From Pectobacterium fontis (lineage in GTDB: Bacteria > Pseudomonadota > Gammaproteobacteria > Enterobacterales > Enterobacteriaceae), in NCBI RefSeq assembly GCF_000803215.1, contig NZ_JSXC01000002.1, positions 1 to 64,000 of the forward strand: DNA of 64,000 nucleotides. The letters are read 5' to 3'. Every line of letters starts with the position of its first letter. Positions within the stretch are counted from its first letter, which is position 1. Below are positions 48,184 through 58,529 of this stretch, piece after piece. Below the pieces are notes generated by a model, which made no database searches, was not told the origin of the DNA, and saw only the letters and a list, made by a program, of their open reading frames with translations. A program made the translations under genes and the position numbers.

Positions 48184-48218
48184 CAATAAGATGGCGGGAT
48201 AACCCCGCCATCTTATTG
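48184..48218. terminator. Bidirectional terminator between the LysR gene and sdaA
   Basis: CAATAAGATGGCGGG (48184-48198) and CCCGCCATCTTATTG (48204-48218) form a perfect 15-bp stem with a five-base loop and A/T-rich base, serving the two convergent genes. Confidence 0.88.
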
Positions 48219-48326
48219 TTGCTTGCTTATCCGTCCTGCAATACGTCTTGTTAACGGGAATGAACGATATTACGCCGAGGGGGGGACGATTCGTGGGTGA
48301 AAAAATGGCAGAGTGGCGTTAGCACA

Positions 48327-49691
48327 TCAATCACATTGTACTTTGATCGCCAAGCCGCCCCGTGAGGTTTCGCGGTATTTGGCGTTCATGTCTTTACCCG
48401 TTTCGTACATGGTTTCAATGACTTTATCCAGTGAGACGCGTGCTTCGCTGGTGCGGCGTGTTGCCATGCGGGCGGCGTTAATCGCTTTAACGGAAGCAAT
48501 CGCATTGCGTTCGATGCACGGCACCTGTACCTGGCCTGCAACCGGATCGCAGGTTAAGCCCAGATTGTGTTCCATACCGATCTCCGCGGCGACGCAAACC
48601 TGCTCCGGGCTGGCACCCATCAATTCTGCCAAACCTGCTGCTGCCATGGAGCAGGCTACGCCGACTTCACCCTGACAACCGACTTCAGCACCGGAGATGG
48701 ATGCGTTCATTTTGTACAGAATACCGACCGCGCCTGCGGCAAGGAAATAACGGATATAAATGCCCGGACTAACTGGCTCGATGAAGTGGTCGTAGTAGGC
48801 GAGGACGGCGGGAACAATGCCGCATGCGCCGTTCGTTGGCGCAGTCACCACGCGGCCTCCTGCGGCGTTTTCCTCATTTACCGCCAGCGCGAACATATTA
48901 ACCCAGTCCACCACGTTCATCGGGTCGTTGGACAGCTTATCGGAAGACACCAGCATGCGACGCAGCGCAGAAGCGCGACGTGGCACACGCAATGGCCCCG
49001 GCAATACGCCTTCGGTATTCATACCGCGATCGATACAGGCGCGCATCGTTTGCCAGACATCGGTAAAGTATGCATCGATTTCCTGACGATTGTGCAGCGC
49101 CAATTCGTTACGCATCACCATGCCAGAAAGTGACAGGCCGCTCTGTTTGCAGTGCTCCAGCATCTCTTTGGCAGAATTGAATGCATAAGGAACGGAGATA
49201 TCGGAGATGACGTCTTTACCAAAATTTTCCGCGTCAACGATGAAGCCGCCGCCGATGGAATAATAAGTTTTGCTATAAATTTCTTTATTGGCAGCAAAAG
49301 CGGTGATGGTCATACCGTTTTCATGTAGTGGCAGATTTTCACTACGGAACACCATGCCGCCTTCGCGTGGGAAATCGACCTCATGCTGTCCGTTAGCCAG
49401 TAATAGACGTTCACGTTGATCAACATCGCGGATAAAACTGGGAATGGCATCAATATCCACCGTATCCGGCAGGTTACCCGCCAGACCCATGATGATGGCG
49501 ATATCCGTATGGTGGCCTTTCCCCGTTAGCGATAGCGATCCATACACATCGACGGCAATACGCGTAGTTGTGGCCAGTAAATTCTGGTTGATCAATTCAT
49601 CGACAAATTGCTTACCGGCTTTCATCGGTCCAACCGTATGAGAGCTAGAAGGGCCAATACCGATCTTAAACATGTCGAAAACGCTTATCAC
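48327..49691 (-). CDS. sdaA: L-serine deaminase SdaA
   Basis: SdaA converts L-serine to pyruvate and ammonia with a [4Fe-4S] cluster. The 454-residue product has the N-terminal beta domain (MISVFDMFKIGIGPSSSHTV) and the alpha catalytic domain with NGACGIVPAV, GEVGVACSMAAAGLAE, and the cluster cysteines including LTCDPVAGQVQVPCIERN. It lies next to nudL as in E. coli and has its own promoter region. Confidence 0.97.
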   Translation of the reverse strand: MISVFDMFKIGIGPSSSHTVGPMKAGKQFVDELINQNLLATTTRIAVDVYGSLSLTGKGHHTDIAIIMGLAGNLPDTVDIDAIPSFIRDVDQRERLLLANGQHEVDFPREGGMVFRSENLPLHENGMTITAFAANKEIYSKTYYSIGGGFIVDAENFGKDVISDISVPYAFNSAKEMLEHCKQSGLSLSGMVMRNELALHNRQEIDAYFTDVWQTMRACIDRGMNTEGVLPGPLRVPRRASALRRMLVSSDKLSNDPMNVVDWVNMFALAVNEENAAGGRVVTAPTNGACGIVPAVLAYYDHFIEPVSPGIYIRYFLAAGAVGILYKMNASISGAEVGCQGEVGVACSMAAAGLAELMGASPEQVCVAAEIGMEHNLGLTCDPVAGQVQVPCIERNAIASVKAINAARMATRRTSEARVSLDKVIETMYETGKDMNAKYRETSRGGLAIKVQCD

Positions 49692-49919
49692 GCCAAACTC
49701 CTTAATGACTCAAAGCCATACCCGCTAATCTCTGGTTGCTTCCGGTTCCTTCATCGCCATCAGAGGAGGATGTTGATTATTACCTGATGATTTCGGTTCT
49801 GGTGAGACATGACCTGAGTTGTAGCGGGTATATGCCCATAAATTAGAATAAAATTCGTCAAATCGCGCTATTGTAGTGTGGAATATGTTGCATGGCTTTC
49901 TTTTTCGCATGAAATAAAC

Positions 49920-49935
49920 TTATGCCAAGGCATAA
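49920..49935. repeat. 16-bp palindrome upstream of sdaA
   Basis: TTATGCCAAGGCATAA has 7-bp arms around AA. It lies 229 bases upstream of sdaA in the 374-base gap 49692-50065, where no gene was found. It could be an operator. Confidence 0.35.
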
Positions 49936-50065
49936 TTTAACTTATCTCGGTATGATTTAAGTCATTGTAAATCATAGGTGGAAGTGATTTTGGATCAGCG
50001 TGCTCGCTTGTGACGTAAGGATACTTGGCGTAATAAAAGAAGTGTTGAACTCAACGCCGCCGTGC

Positions 50066-50659
50066 TCAGGCATGGTCGGAAATCTGTAAAGCAAGCTGGT
50101 GGATGATGGCGGCCGTTAATCCCCAGACAAATTGCTGCTGATACCAGGAGAGGTAAACCCGGTGGCGCTGCTGCTTGCGCTCGATATCCAGCGGGTAATA
50201 CCGCGTGAGGGCAAAAGCTTCATCCAGCGGCATTTCAAATAGCTCGGCGACTTCATCTTCATTAGGGTGAAAGCGCGTTTGTGCGGCGATCAGCCCGACG
50301 ACAGGCGTGACCTGAAAGCCGCTCACACTATCCAACGGCGGTAAGACACCCAGCACCTGCACATTTTCCGGGGGGATAGCCACTTCTTCCTGCGCTTCAC
50401 GTAGCGCCGTTTCGATGAGTGAGCGATCCGTTTTGTCTGCCGCCCCGCCGGGGAACGCGACTTGTCCGGCGTGCTTACGCAGGTCGGCAGAACGTCGGGT
50501 CAATAACAGCGTAGGCGTCGGGTGACAAATAATCGGCACCAGCACCGCGGCCTGACGCTGCTGGTGCGCAGGCCGCAGCGACGGCGGAAGCTGTAACTGA
50601 AAGCGCGTAATAAAATCATTCAGCGTAAAAGCTGCTGACGGCAAGGCGATCTCACTCAT
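50066..50659 (-). CDS. nudL: CoA pyrophosphatase NudL
   Basis: NudL (YeaB) is a Nudix hydrolase that splits coenzyme A or its derivatives. The 197-residue product has the CoA-type motif [20 protein letters not shown] and the Nudix box [25 protein letters not shown]. Its ATG overlaps the pabB stop (ATGA), so the two are co-translated, as in E. coli. Confidence 0.94.
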   Translation of the reverse strand: MSEIALPSAAFTLNDFITRFQLQLPPSLRPAHQQRQAAVLVPIICHPTPTLLLTRRSADLRKHAGQVAFPGGAADKTDRSLIETALREAQEEVAIPPENVQVLGVLPPLDSVSGFQVTPVVGLIAAQTRFHPNEDEVAELFEMPLDEAFALTRYYPLDIERKQQRHRVYLSWYQQQFVWGLTAAIIHQLALQISDHA

Positions 50660-52086
50660 TTATTCGATACCGGCGTTGTCTGGGAGACATCCAGCAACGG
50701 AAGAATGCGACCTACTTTATCAAACGTTTCCTGATATTCAGCCTGTGCCACACTGTCAGCGACGATACCGCCGCCTGCCCAGCAGTATATTCTGCCGCGT
50801 TCGGTTAACAGTGTCCTGATAGTGATGTTGGTGTCCATCGTTCCACACAGGCTGATATAACCGACGCTGCCGCAGTAAGCATTGCGACGTTGAGGTTCCA
50901 GCTCTTCAATGATCTGCATGGCACGGATTTTCGGTGCGCCGGTAATCGAACCGCCGGGGAAACAGGCACGCAGTAGCGTGGTGGCGGGGCAGTCTTCCGG
51001 TAGCTGTGCTTCAATTGTGCTAACCAGATGATGCACCGCAGGGAAAGGCTCGACGACGAACAGTTCCGGCACGCGAACGCTGCCCGGCACCGCGACGCGG
51101 CCGATATCGTTGCGCAGGAGATCGACAATCATCAGGTTTTCCGAACGATCTTTCTCTGAACAGGCAAGCCGCACAGCCTGCTGTTTGTCGGCTTCCGGGT
51201 CTGTGAGCCGCGGTAATGTACCTTTGATCGGGCGAGTTTGGATGCGGTGCTTTTCCAGCCAGAGAAAACGTTCCGGCGATACGCTGATGACGGCATTTTC
51301 CGGCAGGCGCAGAAACGCGGAAAAGGGCGCTTTATTCCCTGCTGACAATCGTAAAAACGCCAGCCATTCATCGCCATCGTAAGCCGCAGAAAAGCGCTGC
51401 GCCAGATTGACCTGATAGCAATCGCCTGCCAGAAGGTAGTCCTGTATTTTACGGAATTTATCACCATACTCTGCACGCGACATGTTTGGCTGCCAGGCGC
51501 TGGTGAGGTTGAAATCGGCCTTTGGGACGAGAGAGGGCGAAGTGGCTAGCCAGTCGAGTCGTGCCTGAAGCGAATGATGGACGATCAGTGTTAACGTTTG
51601 CCGATGGTGATCGGCAACCAGCGCCCACTCGTATAACCCTATCGCCATATCCGGCAGGTCGATGTCCTGTTCTGCCTGCGTGGGCAGCGTTTCAATCTGG
51701 CGACCCAAATCATAGCCGAACAGGCCAAGTGCGCCTCCCTGAAAGGGAAAATCAGGATGTGGTTCGACGGGCAAGGCCAGCATATCAAGCTGCTGTTGCA
51801 GCAAGGCGAACGGATCGCCTTCTGCGATATGCGTTACGCCGTTACGTGTGATTTCTGTTCTGTCGCCCCGCGAACACAGGGTTATTCGAGGGTCGGCGAC
51901 CATAATATCGAAGCGATTGTGTGGATGATCGGCAAAACCAGAATGCAGCAACATCGCCCACGGCTGATGGGAAAAAGGCGCAAAGCGATCGAGCAGCACC
52001 GTCGGGTAATAAGGCAGCGAGTGATAGATAGCCGTAGAGCCAGGAGCGCTGGCATCGGTAATGTGAGTCGTATTGGCGGCAGTCAT
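50656..52086 (-). CDS. pabB: Aminodeoxychorismate synthase component I PabB
   Basis: PabB makes 4-amino-4-deoxychorismate from chorismate and ammonia supplied by PabA, for folate synthesis. The 476-residue product has the chorismate-binding domain with [15 protein letters not shown] (the PIKGT motif at its start), [16 protein letters not shown], and [21 protein letters not shown]. It overlaps nudL by four bases and is divergent from yoaH, as in E. coli. Confidence 0.97.
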   Translation of the reverse strand: MTAANTTHITDASAPGSTAIYHSLPYYPTVLLDRFAPFSHQPWAMLLHSGFADHPHNRFDIMVADPRITLCSRGDRTEITRNGVTHIAEGDPFALLQQQLDMLALPVEPHPDFPFQGGALGLFGYDLGRQIETLPTQAEQDIDLPDMAIGLYEWALVADHHRQTLTLIVHHSLQARLDWLATSPSLVPKADFNLTSAWQPNMSRAEYGDKFRKIQDYLLAGDCYQVNLAQRFSAAYDGDEWLAFLRLSAGNKAPFSAFLRLPENAVISVSPERFLWLEKHRIQTRPIKGTLPRLTDPEADKQQAVRLACSEKDRSENLMIVDLLRNDIGRVAVPGSVRVPELFVVEPFPAVHHLVSTIEAQLPEDCPATTLLRACFPGGSITGAPKIRAMQIIEELEPQRRNAYCGSVGYISLCGTMDTNITIRTLLTERGRIYCWAGGGIVADSVAQAEYQETFDKVGRILPLLDVSQTTPVSNK

Positions 52087-52220
52087 GTTTATCGTGTTAT
52101 GTCTGTTCTATGGTGTTACGTCGATTTTACTGACCACAGCGTACCACAAAGCAGAAATGCTGGTGTATCTCGAAGGGCGCATGCGATGATACGTACGAAT
52201 TTATCAACCAGGAAATTATC

Positions 52221-52460
52221 ATGATTGCAGGTATGCCCGCGCTGACGCACAAGCAGCAGCAAGATGCCGTAGAGCGTATTCAGGAACTGATGTCTGAGGG
52301 CATGAGCAGCGGCCAGGCGATAGCGCAGGTTGCGGCGGAAATCCGTCAGGGCCACAAAGGTGACACCGTCACGGTCATGTTTGACGAAGATGACGACACC
52401 GTTAATGACAGCGACGATGAACACCATTTTGACGATGGTGACGAAGAGGAAGAGCAGTAA
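52221..52460 (+). CDS. yoaH: YoaH (UPF0181) small protein
   Basis: The 79-residue product matches YoaH of the UPF0181 family. The N-terminal part ([20 protein letters not shown] then [12 protein letters not shown]) is conserved; the C-terminal third is strongly acidic ([24 protein letters not shown]) and longer than in E. coli. AGGAA lies before the ATG. No function is known. It is divergent from pabB. Confidence 0.92.
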   Translation: MIAGMPALTHKQQQDAVERIQELMSEGMSSGQAIAQVAAEIRQGHKGDTVTVMFDEDDDTVNDSDDEHHFDDGDEEEEQ

Positions 52461-52477
52461 CCGCGCCTCCCCCGATA

Positions 52478-52497
52478 CCCGTCATACTTCAGGTTGT
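52478..52497. repeat. Dispersed 20-bp motif, copy 2
   Basis: CCCGTCATACTTCAGGTTGT, one base different from 16385-16404, in the gap between yoaH and the RidA-family gene. Confidence 0.55.
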
Positions 52498-52516
52498 TAG
52501 TGCGGAAAACGATGGC

Positions 52517-52861
52517 TTATATCGCGGCAATCGCTTTTATTTCGACTTTATATTTTGGATGCATCAGCTTGGCCTGCACGGTGCAGCGTACTGGCGCGCT
52601 GCCAGCCACCACCCAGGCATCCCACGCGGCGTTCATCGCAGCAAAATCATCGGCGTCGGCGAGAAAAATCGTTACGTCCAACAGCTTGCTCTTATCCGTT
52701 CCTGCCTGTTGCAGGATCGCATCCAGCGCGCCCAGCGCGTTTTCCGTCTGCGCCTGTGCGCCATCATCCAGATTCTCCGGCACACTGGTGTAATAAAGCG
52801 TGTTGTTGTGGATAACGGCATCTGACCAGCGGGCTTCAGGATTAATACGAGTGATCGCCAT
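52517..52861 (-). CDS. yoaB: RidA-family protein (YoaB-like)
   Basis: The 114-residue product belongs to the RidA/YjgF family, which hydrolyse or sequester reactive enamines and imines. It aligns with E. coli YoaB along its length (ARWSDAVIHNNTLYYTSVPE, FLADADDFAAMNAAWDAWVV, APVRCTVQAKLMHPKYKVEI), including the ligand-binding Arg in APVRCTV. The start ATG 52861 gives MAITRINPEA; the frame is open farther upstream without a good start. It is divergent from yoaA. Confidence 0.9.
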   Translation of the reverse strand: MAITRINPEARWSDAVIHNNTLYYTSVPENLDDGAQAQTENALGALDAILQQAGTDKSKLLDVTIFLADADDFAAMNAAWDAWVVAGSAPVRCTVQAKLMHPKYKVEIKAIAAI

Positions 52862-53061
52862 GAGAGGAAATTTCTCCATTGTAGGGATAATAACTATCGA
52901 ATCGCCCAGCCTAACACAGAGGGCAGCGGCCCGCTTTCCTGATTTAGGGTGGTAGCGGTGAGTGACTCTTGGCATAATCAGCGCGATATTTTGCCACGGC
53001 CTGAAGCGGTTAGGGGCCTACAGATTTACTCTACATAATTCCTTTGATAAAGAGAGCGGGC

Positions 53062-54999
53062 GTGACGAACGATCGGGTAATCGATGATTTTGCTAATGAC
53101 GGCGCGCTGGCGAAAGCTATAACGGGTTTTAAACCTCGCGAACCACAGCGGCAGATGGCGCAGGCGGTCATGCGGGCCATTGATGAGAAAACGGCGCTGG
53201 TGGTGGAAGCGGGAACCGGAACTGGTAAAACCTATGCCTACCTTGCACCAGCCTTGCGCTCGGATAAAAAAGTGATTATTTCGACCGGCTCGAAAGCGCT
53301 ACAGGATCAGCTTTATAGCCGTGATTTACCCACGATTGCGCAGGCGCTGAAGTACAAAGGTAAACTCGCGCTACTGAAAGGCCGCTCAAACTATCTTTGT
53401 CTGGAACGGCTCGAACAGCAGTCGCTGGGCGGCGGTGATTTACCCGCCGAAACGCTGAGCGAACTGGTCAGGCTGCGCGGCTGGTCGTCAGAAACGACGG
53501 AGGGCGATGTGACGACCTGTGCGGGCGTCGCGGAAGACAGCGCGATCTGGCCGTTAGTGACCAGCACGAACGATAATTGTCTGGGCAGCGACTGCCCGAA
53601 TTATAAAGAATGCTTTGTGGTGAAAGCACGTCGCAAGGCGATGGATGCTGATATCGTGGTGGTCAACCACCATCTTTATCTGGCGGATATGGTGGTGAAA
53701 GAGACCGGTTTTGCGGAGCTGATCCCGGAAAGTGACGTGGTGATTTTCGATGAAGCGCATCAGATCCCCGATATCGCCAGCCAGTATTTCGGCCAACAGC
53801 TATCCAGCCGCCAACTGTTGGATCTGGCAAAAGACATCATTATTGCCTACCGCACCGAAGTGCGGGATGCCGCGCAATTACAAAAAAGCGCCGATCGTCT
53901 GACGCAAAGTACGCAGGATTTTCGGCTGGCGCTGGGCGATCCGGGATTTCGCGGCAATCTGCGCGATGTGCTGGAACAACCGTCGCTTCAGCGTGCACTG
54001 GTGCTGCTGGATGATGCGCTGGAGCTGTGTTACGACGTTGCGAAACTGTCGCTTGGGCGTTCTGCGCTGCTGGATGCAGCTTTTGAGCGTGCCACGCTCT
54101 ATCGCAATCGGCTGAAGCGACTGAAGGACGTTCAACAGCCGGGATACAGCTATTGGTACGAATGTAATTCGCGTCATTTCGTCTTGGCGCTGACACCGCT
54201 GTCCGTCTCCGATCGCTTCCGTGAACTGATAAAAGAGAAGCCTGCGGCTTGGGTGTTTACCTCCGCGACCCTGTCTGTTAACGATCAACTCTTCCACTTC
54301 ACCGATAGGCTGGGGTTGGATAACGCCAACACGCTTCTCTTGCCCAGCCCGTTCGATTATGCCAATCAGGCACTGCTCTGCGTCCCGCGTCATTTGCCGG
54401 AAACGAATCGCCCCGGTGCGGCGAAAAAGCTGGCGACGATGCTGCGCCCGCTGATTGAAGCGAATCAGGGACGCTGCTTTATGCTGTGTACCTCGCACCA
54501 GATGATGCGTGATTTAGCCGCGGAATTCCGCGCCATGCTGACGCTACCGGTGCTGTTGCAGGGGGAAACTGGCAAGGCGCAGTTGCTGTCGCAATTTGTG
54601 TCAGCGGGAAACGCGTTACTGGTGGCGACCAGCAGCTTCTGGGAAGGGGTGGATGTGCGTGGCGATACGCTCTCCTGCGTCATTATCGATAAACTGCCGT
54701 TTACGTCACCGGACGATCCGCTGCTTAAGGCGCGGATAGAAGATTGTCGCTTGCGCGGTGGTGAGCCTTTCGACGATGTGCAGGTGCCCGATGCGGTGAT
54801 CACCCTGAAGCAAGGTGTGGGTCGCCTGATCCGCGATGTTGAGGATCGCGGTGTGATTGTGATTTGCGATAATCGGTTAGTGATGCGCCCGTATGGTGCC
54901 GTCTTCCTTAACAGCTTGCCGCCGACGCCACGTACCCGCGATATTCGGCAAGCGATTAATTTCCTGACACGTAATACATCATCCCCGACTGCTGATTAA
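53062..54999 (+). CDS. yoaA: DinG-family ATP-dependent helicase YoaA
   Basis: YoaA is an iron-sulfur superfamily 2 helicase of the XPD/DinG group that works with the polymerase III chi subunit in DNA repair. The product has about 645 residues from the GTG at 53062. Walker A EAGTGTGKTYAYL, DEAH box in VVIFDEAHQIPD, four cluster cysteines (CAGVAEDS..., CLGSDCPNYKECF) and motif VI QGVGRLIRDVEDRGV are visible. A TTG 18 bases upstream is in frame. It lies next to the RidA gene and tsaB as in E. coli. Confidence 0.95.
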   Translation: MTNDRVIDDFANDGALAKAITGFKPREPQRQMAQAVMRAIDEKTALVVEAGTGTGKTYAYLAPALRSDKKVIISTGSKALQDQLYSRDLPTIAQALKYKGKLALLKGRSNYLCLERLEQQSLGGGDLPAETLSELVRLRGWSSETTEGDVTTCAGVAEDSAIWPLVTSTNDNCLGSDCPNYKECFVVKARRKAMDADIVVVNHHLYLADMVVKETGFAELIPESDVVIFDEAHQIPDIASQYFGQQLSSRQLLDLAKDIIIAYRTEVRDAAQLQKSADRLTQSTQDFRLALGDPGFRGNLRDVLEQPSLQRALVLLDDALELCYDVAKLSLGRSALLDAAFERATLYRNRLKRLKDVQQPGYSYWYECNSRHFVLALTPLSVSDRFRELIKEKPAAWVFTSATLSVNDQLFHFTDRLGLDNANTLLLPSPFDYANQALLCVPRHLPETNRPGAAKKLATMLRPLIEANQGRCFMLCTSHQMMRDLAAEFRAMLTLPVLLQGETGKAQLLSQFVSAGNALLVATSSFWEGVDVRGDTLSCVIIDKLPFTSPDDPLLKARIEDCRLRGGEPFDDVQVPDAVITLKQGVGRLIRDVEDRGVIVICDNRLVMRPYGAVFLNSLPPTPRTRDIRQAINFLTRNTSSPTAD

Positions 55000-55096
55000 C
55001 GTATAGCCTTCCCGTTGGCGGGAAGGGCTGCGGCACGACAGGGGCTTATGCTATGATACGGGTTGTTAAGATTTATTTATCCTGCCTGAGGTTGGC

Positions 55097-55798
55097 ATGT
55101 CTACGCGAATTCTAGCGCTTGATACCGCAACGGAAGCCTGTTCCGTTGCACTCTGGAATGAAGGCGAAATTCATTCCCTGTTCGACATTTGTCCCCGTGA
55201 ACACACACAACGTATTCTGCCGATGGTGCAGCAGGTGCTGGCTGACAGCGGGCTGACACTCAAGGATCTTGATGCGCTGGCTTTCGGTCAGGGGCCGGGG
55301 AGTTTTACCGGCGTGCGTATTGGTATCGGGATTGCGCAAGGTCTGGCGCTCGGCGCGGATTTACCGCTGCTTGGCGTATCGTCACTGGCGGCGATGGCGC
55401 AGGGGGCTTTCCGCCTGACACAGGCCACACGAGTGCTCGCGGCCATTGATGCGCGGATGGGGGAAGTGTACTGGGGCTGCTACCAGCGTGATGCTGACGG
55501 CGGTTGGCAGGGGGAATCTGAGGAAGCCGTCTTAAAACCTGAACAGGTACAGGCGTTAAGCGCCGGGTTGTCAGGTGAATGGGCCATGGTCGGAACCGGA
55601 TGGGAAACGTACCCTGATCTGGTCAATCCTTCCTCACTCGTATTAACGAAAGGCGAGATTCTGTTGCCACAGGCACAGGACATGCTGCCGCTGGCTTGTC
55701 GGCTCTGGCAAGCAGGAAAAGCGGTTAGCGTCGAGAATGCGCAACCGCGCTACCTGCGTAATGAAGTAACCTGGAAAAAATTGCCCGGACGCGAATAA
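55097..55798 (+). CDS. tsaB: tRNA threonylcarbamoyladenosine protein TsaB
   Basis: TsaB (YeaZ) binds TsaD and TsaE in making t6A37 on tRNAs read by ANN codons. The 233-residue product has an ASKHA fold with [16 protein letters not shown] at the N-terminus and [20 protein letters not shown]; it lacks the catalytic metal site of TsaD. It follows yoaA by about 100 bases and precedes yeaY. Confidence 0.96.
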   Translation: MSTRILALDTATEACSVALWNEGEIHSLFDICPREHTQRILPMVQQVLADSGLTLKDLDALAFGQGPGSFTGVRIGIGIAQGLALGADLPLLGVSSLAAMAQGAFRLTQATRVLAAIDARMGEVYWGCYQRDADGGWQGESEEAVLKPEQVQALSAGLSGEWAMVGTGWETYPDLVNPSSLVLTKGEILLPQAQDMLPLACRLWQAGKAVSVENAQPRYLRNEVTWKKLPGRE

Positions 55799-55896
55799 TC
55801 AGCGTGCACATTCGGTGTGAAGTATTACGCGGATAAACAGCAACTTATTCGATGCTGAGCAGTCTAACGATCAGATATCTGAAGAGGGGGTGTGCC

Positions 55897-56502
55897 ATGT
55901 TCGTACAAATAAAAAGCATGCGTATGAATCAGAAAAAAATTCGCCTCTGTGTGGTGGCTGCGACAGCGTTGCTATCAGGCTGTGTGACGGTGCCTGATGC
56001 GATTAAAGGCACGTCGCCCACGCCGCAGGACGATCTGGTGCGAGTGATGGCTGCCCCGCAGGTTTATGTCGGTCAGGAATCGCGTTTTGGTGGACGGGTA
56101 ATCAGCATCCGCAATGAAGTGAATAAAACCCGTCTGGAGATTGCCAGCATGCCGTTGGATAGCGGTGCGAAACCGCTGTTGGACATGCCCTCCGAAGGAC
56201 GCTTTATTGCCTATGTGAATCGTTTTCTGGAACCTGTTGATTTTAAAGATCAACTGGTGACGGTTGTTGGCCCGATTGTCGGCACCGAACAGGGCGCTAT
56301 CGGTGATAAACCTTATCGTTATGTCGTGATCGACGCGCAAGGCTACAAGCGCTGGAATGTGGTACAGCGTCTGATGATGCCGCCCGGCGGCTATGGCCCA
56401 TGGGGATGGCGTGCGGGTTACGGTTATGGCTGGGGGCCAGGCTGGGGATTTGACGGCGGTTGGCCTGGTCCGGCGCGGATTGAGAATGTCGTGACAGAAT
56501 AA
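55897..56502 (+). CDS. yeaY: Slp-family outer-membrane lipoprotein YeaY
   Basis: The 201-residue product resembles YeaY/Slp starvation lipoproteins. The lipobox LLSGC is near residue 28, followed by [20 protein letters not shown], which is highly conserved. A Gly-Tyr-Trp-rich tail ([20 protein letters not shown]) ends the protein. ATG 55897 is chosen because AGAGGGGGTG lies just before it; internal ATGs at 55918 and 55924 lack this. The E. coli yeaY is heat and sigma-E related; regulation here is not seen. Confidence 0.9.
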   Translation: MFVQIKSMRMNQKKIRLCVVAATALLSGCVTVPDAIKGTSPTPQDDLVRVMAAPQVYVGQESRFGGRVISIRNEVNKTRLEIASMPLDSGAKPLLDMPSEGRFIAYVNRFLEPVDFKDQLVTVVGPIVGTEQGAIGDKPYRYVVIDAQGYKRWNVVQRLMMPPGGYGPWGWRAGYGYGWGPGWGFDGGWPGPARIENVVTE

Positions 56503-56527
56503 AATTATTTCGTTCGGCGTGAAGAGA

Positions 56528-56558
56528 TCAGGCGACGCAGGTTGCCTGATTTTTTTTG
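56528..56558 (+). terminator. yeaY terminator
   Basis: ATCAGGC / GCCTGAT stem with a 10-base loop and a run of seven or more T, about 25 bases past the yeaY stop. Confidence 0.85.
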
Positions 56559-56611
56559 CATCAAGAATAAATTAGTGATCGCCCTCGCAACCTTAACATT
56601 GTTTGTTAGTT

Positions 56612-56628
56612 AACTGGTAGGCTGAGTT
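56612..56628 (+). promoter_or_regulatory. FadR operator of fadD
   Basis: AACTGGTAGGCTGAGTT matches the FadR consensus AACTGGTCGGACCTGTT at most positions and lies 75 bases upstream of the fadD start. FadR represses fadD in E. coli until long-chain acyl-CoA releases it. Confidence 0.7.
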
Positions 56629-56702
56629 AAAATAATGTTAATAACAATATGCCTTTGAGGGCGACGATGATGCCACTAAAAAAATATCTCAGGAGTGACG
56701 TC

Positions 56703-58388
56703 TTGGAAAAAATTTGGTTATCACGTTATCCGGTGGATGTACCGGCGGAAATCGATCCAGATCGCTATTCGTCATTGATTGACATGTTTGAGAATGGCGT
56801 AAGGCGTTATGCCGATCGGCCTGCATTTATCAACATGGGTGAGGTGATGACGTTTCGTAAGCTGGAGGAGCGCAGTCGGGCGTTTGCGGCCTATCTGCAA
56901 AACCAGCTTAAATTGCAGAAAGGCGATCGCGTGGCGTTGATGATGCCTAATTTGCTGCAATATCCCGTTGCGCTGTTTGGCGTGTTGCGAGCAGGGATGG
57001 TGGTCGTCAACGTCAACCCGCTCTATACGCCGCGTGAGTTAGAGCACCAGCTAAAAGACAGCGGTGTCAGCACGATTGTTATTGTGTCCAACTTCGCCCA
57101 TACGCTGGAAAAGATCGTCCATAACACGGCGGTGAAGCACGTTATCCTGACCCGCATGGGCGACCAGCTATCCACGGCAAAAGGCACACTGGTTAACTTC
57201 GTAGTGAAATACATTAAGCGACTGGTGCCTAAGTATCATCTGCCGGATGCGATATCATTTCGTCGTGTTTTGCAGGAAGGGCGACGTCAGCAGTATATTC
57301 GCCCCGATATCATCAATACCGATTTGGCGTTTCTACAATATACCGGCGGCACCACGGGCGTTGCTAAAGGCGCGATGCTCACGCACCGCAATATGCTGGC
57401 GAATCTTGAGCAGTGTAAAGGGGCATACGGTGCCGTTCTGCAAGAAGGTAATGAGTTAGTTGTCACGGCGTTGCCGCTGTACCATATTTTTGCCTTAACG
57501 GCTAACTGCCTGTTGTTCTTTGAGCTGGGCGGCCAGAATCTGTTGATCACTAACCCCCGAGATATTCCCGCAGTAGTAAAAGAGCTGAAGCAGTATCCTT
57601 TTACTGCGATTACGGGTGTCAATACGCTGTTTAATGCGTTGTTAAATAATAAAGAGTTTCATGAACTCGATTTCTCAACGTTGCGATTATCCGTGGGGGG
57701 CGGTGCGTCCGTGCAGCGGGCGGTAGCGGAACGCTGGGAAAAATTGACGGGTAAGCATCTGCTTGAAGGATATGGGTTAACAGAAAGTTCCCCACTGGTT
57801 GCCGTCAACCCCTATGATCTTAAACATTACAGCGGCAGCATCGGGTTACCTGTGCCGTCAACGGATGTCAGAATCATTGACGATAACGGCAACGACGCAG
57901 GGCCGGGAGAATCCGGTGAACTGTGGGTACGCGGGCCACAGGTGATGTTAGGTTACTGGCAGCAGCCTGCCGCCACGGATGAGGTATTAAAAGACGGCTG
58001 GTTGGTGACCGGTGACATTGTCACGGCTGACGATGAAGGCTTCCTGAAGGTGATCGATCGCAAGAAAGACATGATTCTGGTGTCCGGCTTTAACGTCTAT
58101 CCGACGGAAATTGAAGATGTTATCAGCCGTCATCCCAAAGTGTCCGAATCCGCGGTGGTTGGGGTGGAGAATGAGATATCCGGCGAGGCGGTAAAAGCCT
58201 TTGTGGTCAAGCGGGATAATTCGTTAACCAAAGAGGAACTTATCACGCATTGTCGCCGCAATCTTACTGGTTACAAAGTGCCGAAAGAGATCGAATTCTG
58301 CGATGATTTACCAAAATCCAACGTGGGTAAAATCCTGCGCCGTGAATTACGCGATGAGAAGACGGTGAAGAAAGACGCTGCCGCCTGA
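56703..58388 (+). CDS. fadD: Long-chain fatty acyl-CoA ligase FadD
   Basis: FadD activates imported long-chain fatty acids to acyl-CoA at the inner membrane for beta-oxidation. From the TTG at 56703 the product has 561 residues, the E. coli length, and starts like it ([12 protein letters not shown] against KVWLNRYPADVP). AGGAG is eight bases upstream; E. coli fadD also starts with TTG. AMP-binding motif [25 protein letters not shown] and the FACS motif [20 protein letters not shown] are present. An in-frame ATG at 56667 gives a longer frame without support. Confidence 0.96.
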   Translation: MEKIWLSRYPVDVPAEIDPDRYSSLIDMFENGVRRYADRPAFINMGEVMTFRKLEERSRAFAAYLQNQLKLQKGDRVALMMPNLLQYPVALFGVLRAGMVVVNVNPLYTPRELEHQLKDSGVSTIVIVSNFAHTLEKIVHNTAVKHVILTRMGDQLSTAKGTLVNFVVKYIKRLVPKYHLPDAISFRRVLQEGRRQQYIRPDIINTDLAFLQYTGGTTGVAKGAMLTHRNMLANLEQCKGAYGAVLQEGNELVVTALPLYHIFALTANCLLFFELGGQNLLITNPRDIPAVVKELKQYPFTAITGVNTLFNALLNNKEFHELDFSTLRLSVGGGASVQRAVAERWEKLTGKHLLEGYGLTESSPLVAVNPYDLKHYSGSIGLPVPSTDVRIIDDNGNDAGPGESGELWVRGPQVMLGYWQQPAATDEVLKDGWLVTGDIVTADDEGFLKVIDRKKDMILVSGFNVYPTEIEDVISRHPKVSESAVVGVENEISGEAVKAFVVKRDNSLTKEELITHCRRNLTGYKVPKEIEFCDDLPKSNVGKILRRELRDEKTVKKDAAA

Positions 58389-58444
58389 CGATTTTCCGCG
58401 AAAAACGACTGCCAGAGAATGGCAGGACGCGATATGATGTTTTC

Positions 58445-58471
58445 ACGCCGGTTTATCCGGCGTTCTTTTTT
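58445..58471 (+). terminator. fadD terminator
   Basis: ACGCCGG / CCGGCGT stem with a five-base loop and a T-rich tract, 57 bases after the fadD stop. Confidence 0.85.
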
Positions 58472-58529
58472 ATGGCGATACGGATTTGACCTAGAACCGT
58501 AAAGTAAAAACAACCAAGAGAATGACGTT

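Noticed and set aside
49725-49910. 61-codon minus-strand frame upstream of sdaA
   Set aside because: No ribosome site, no recognised family and odd composition.
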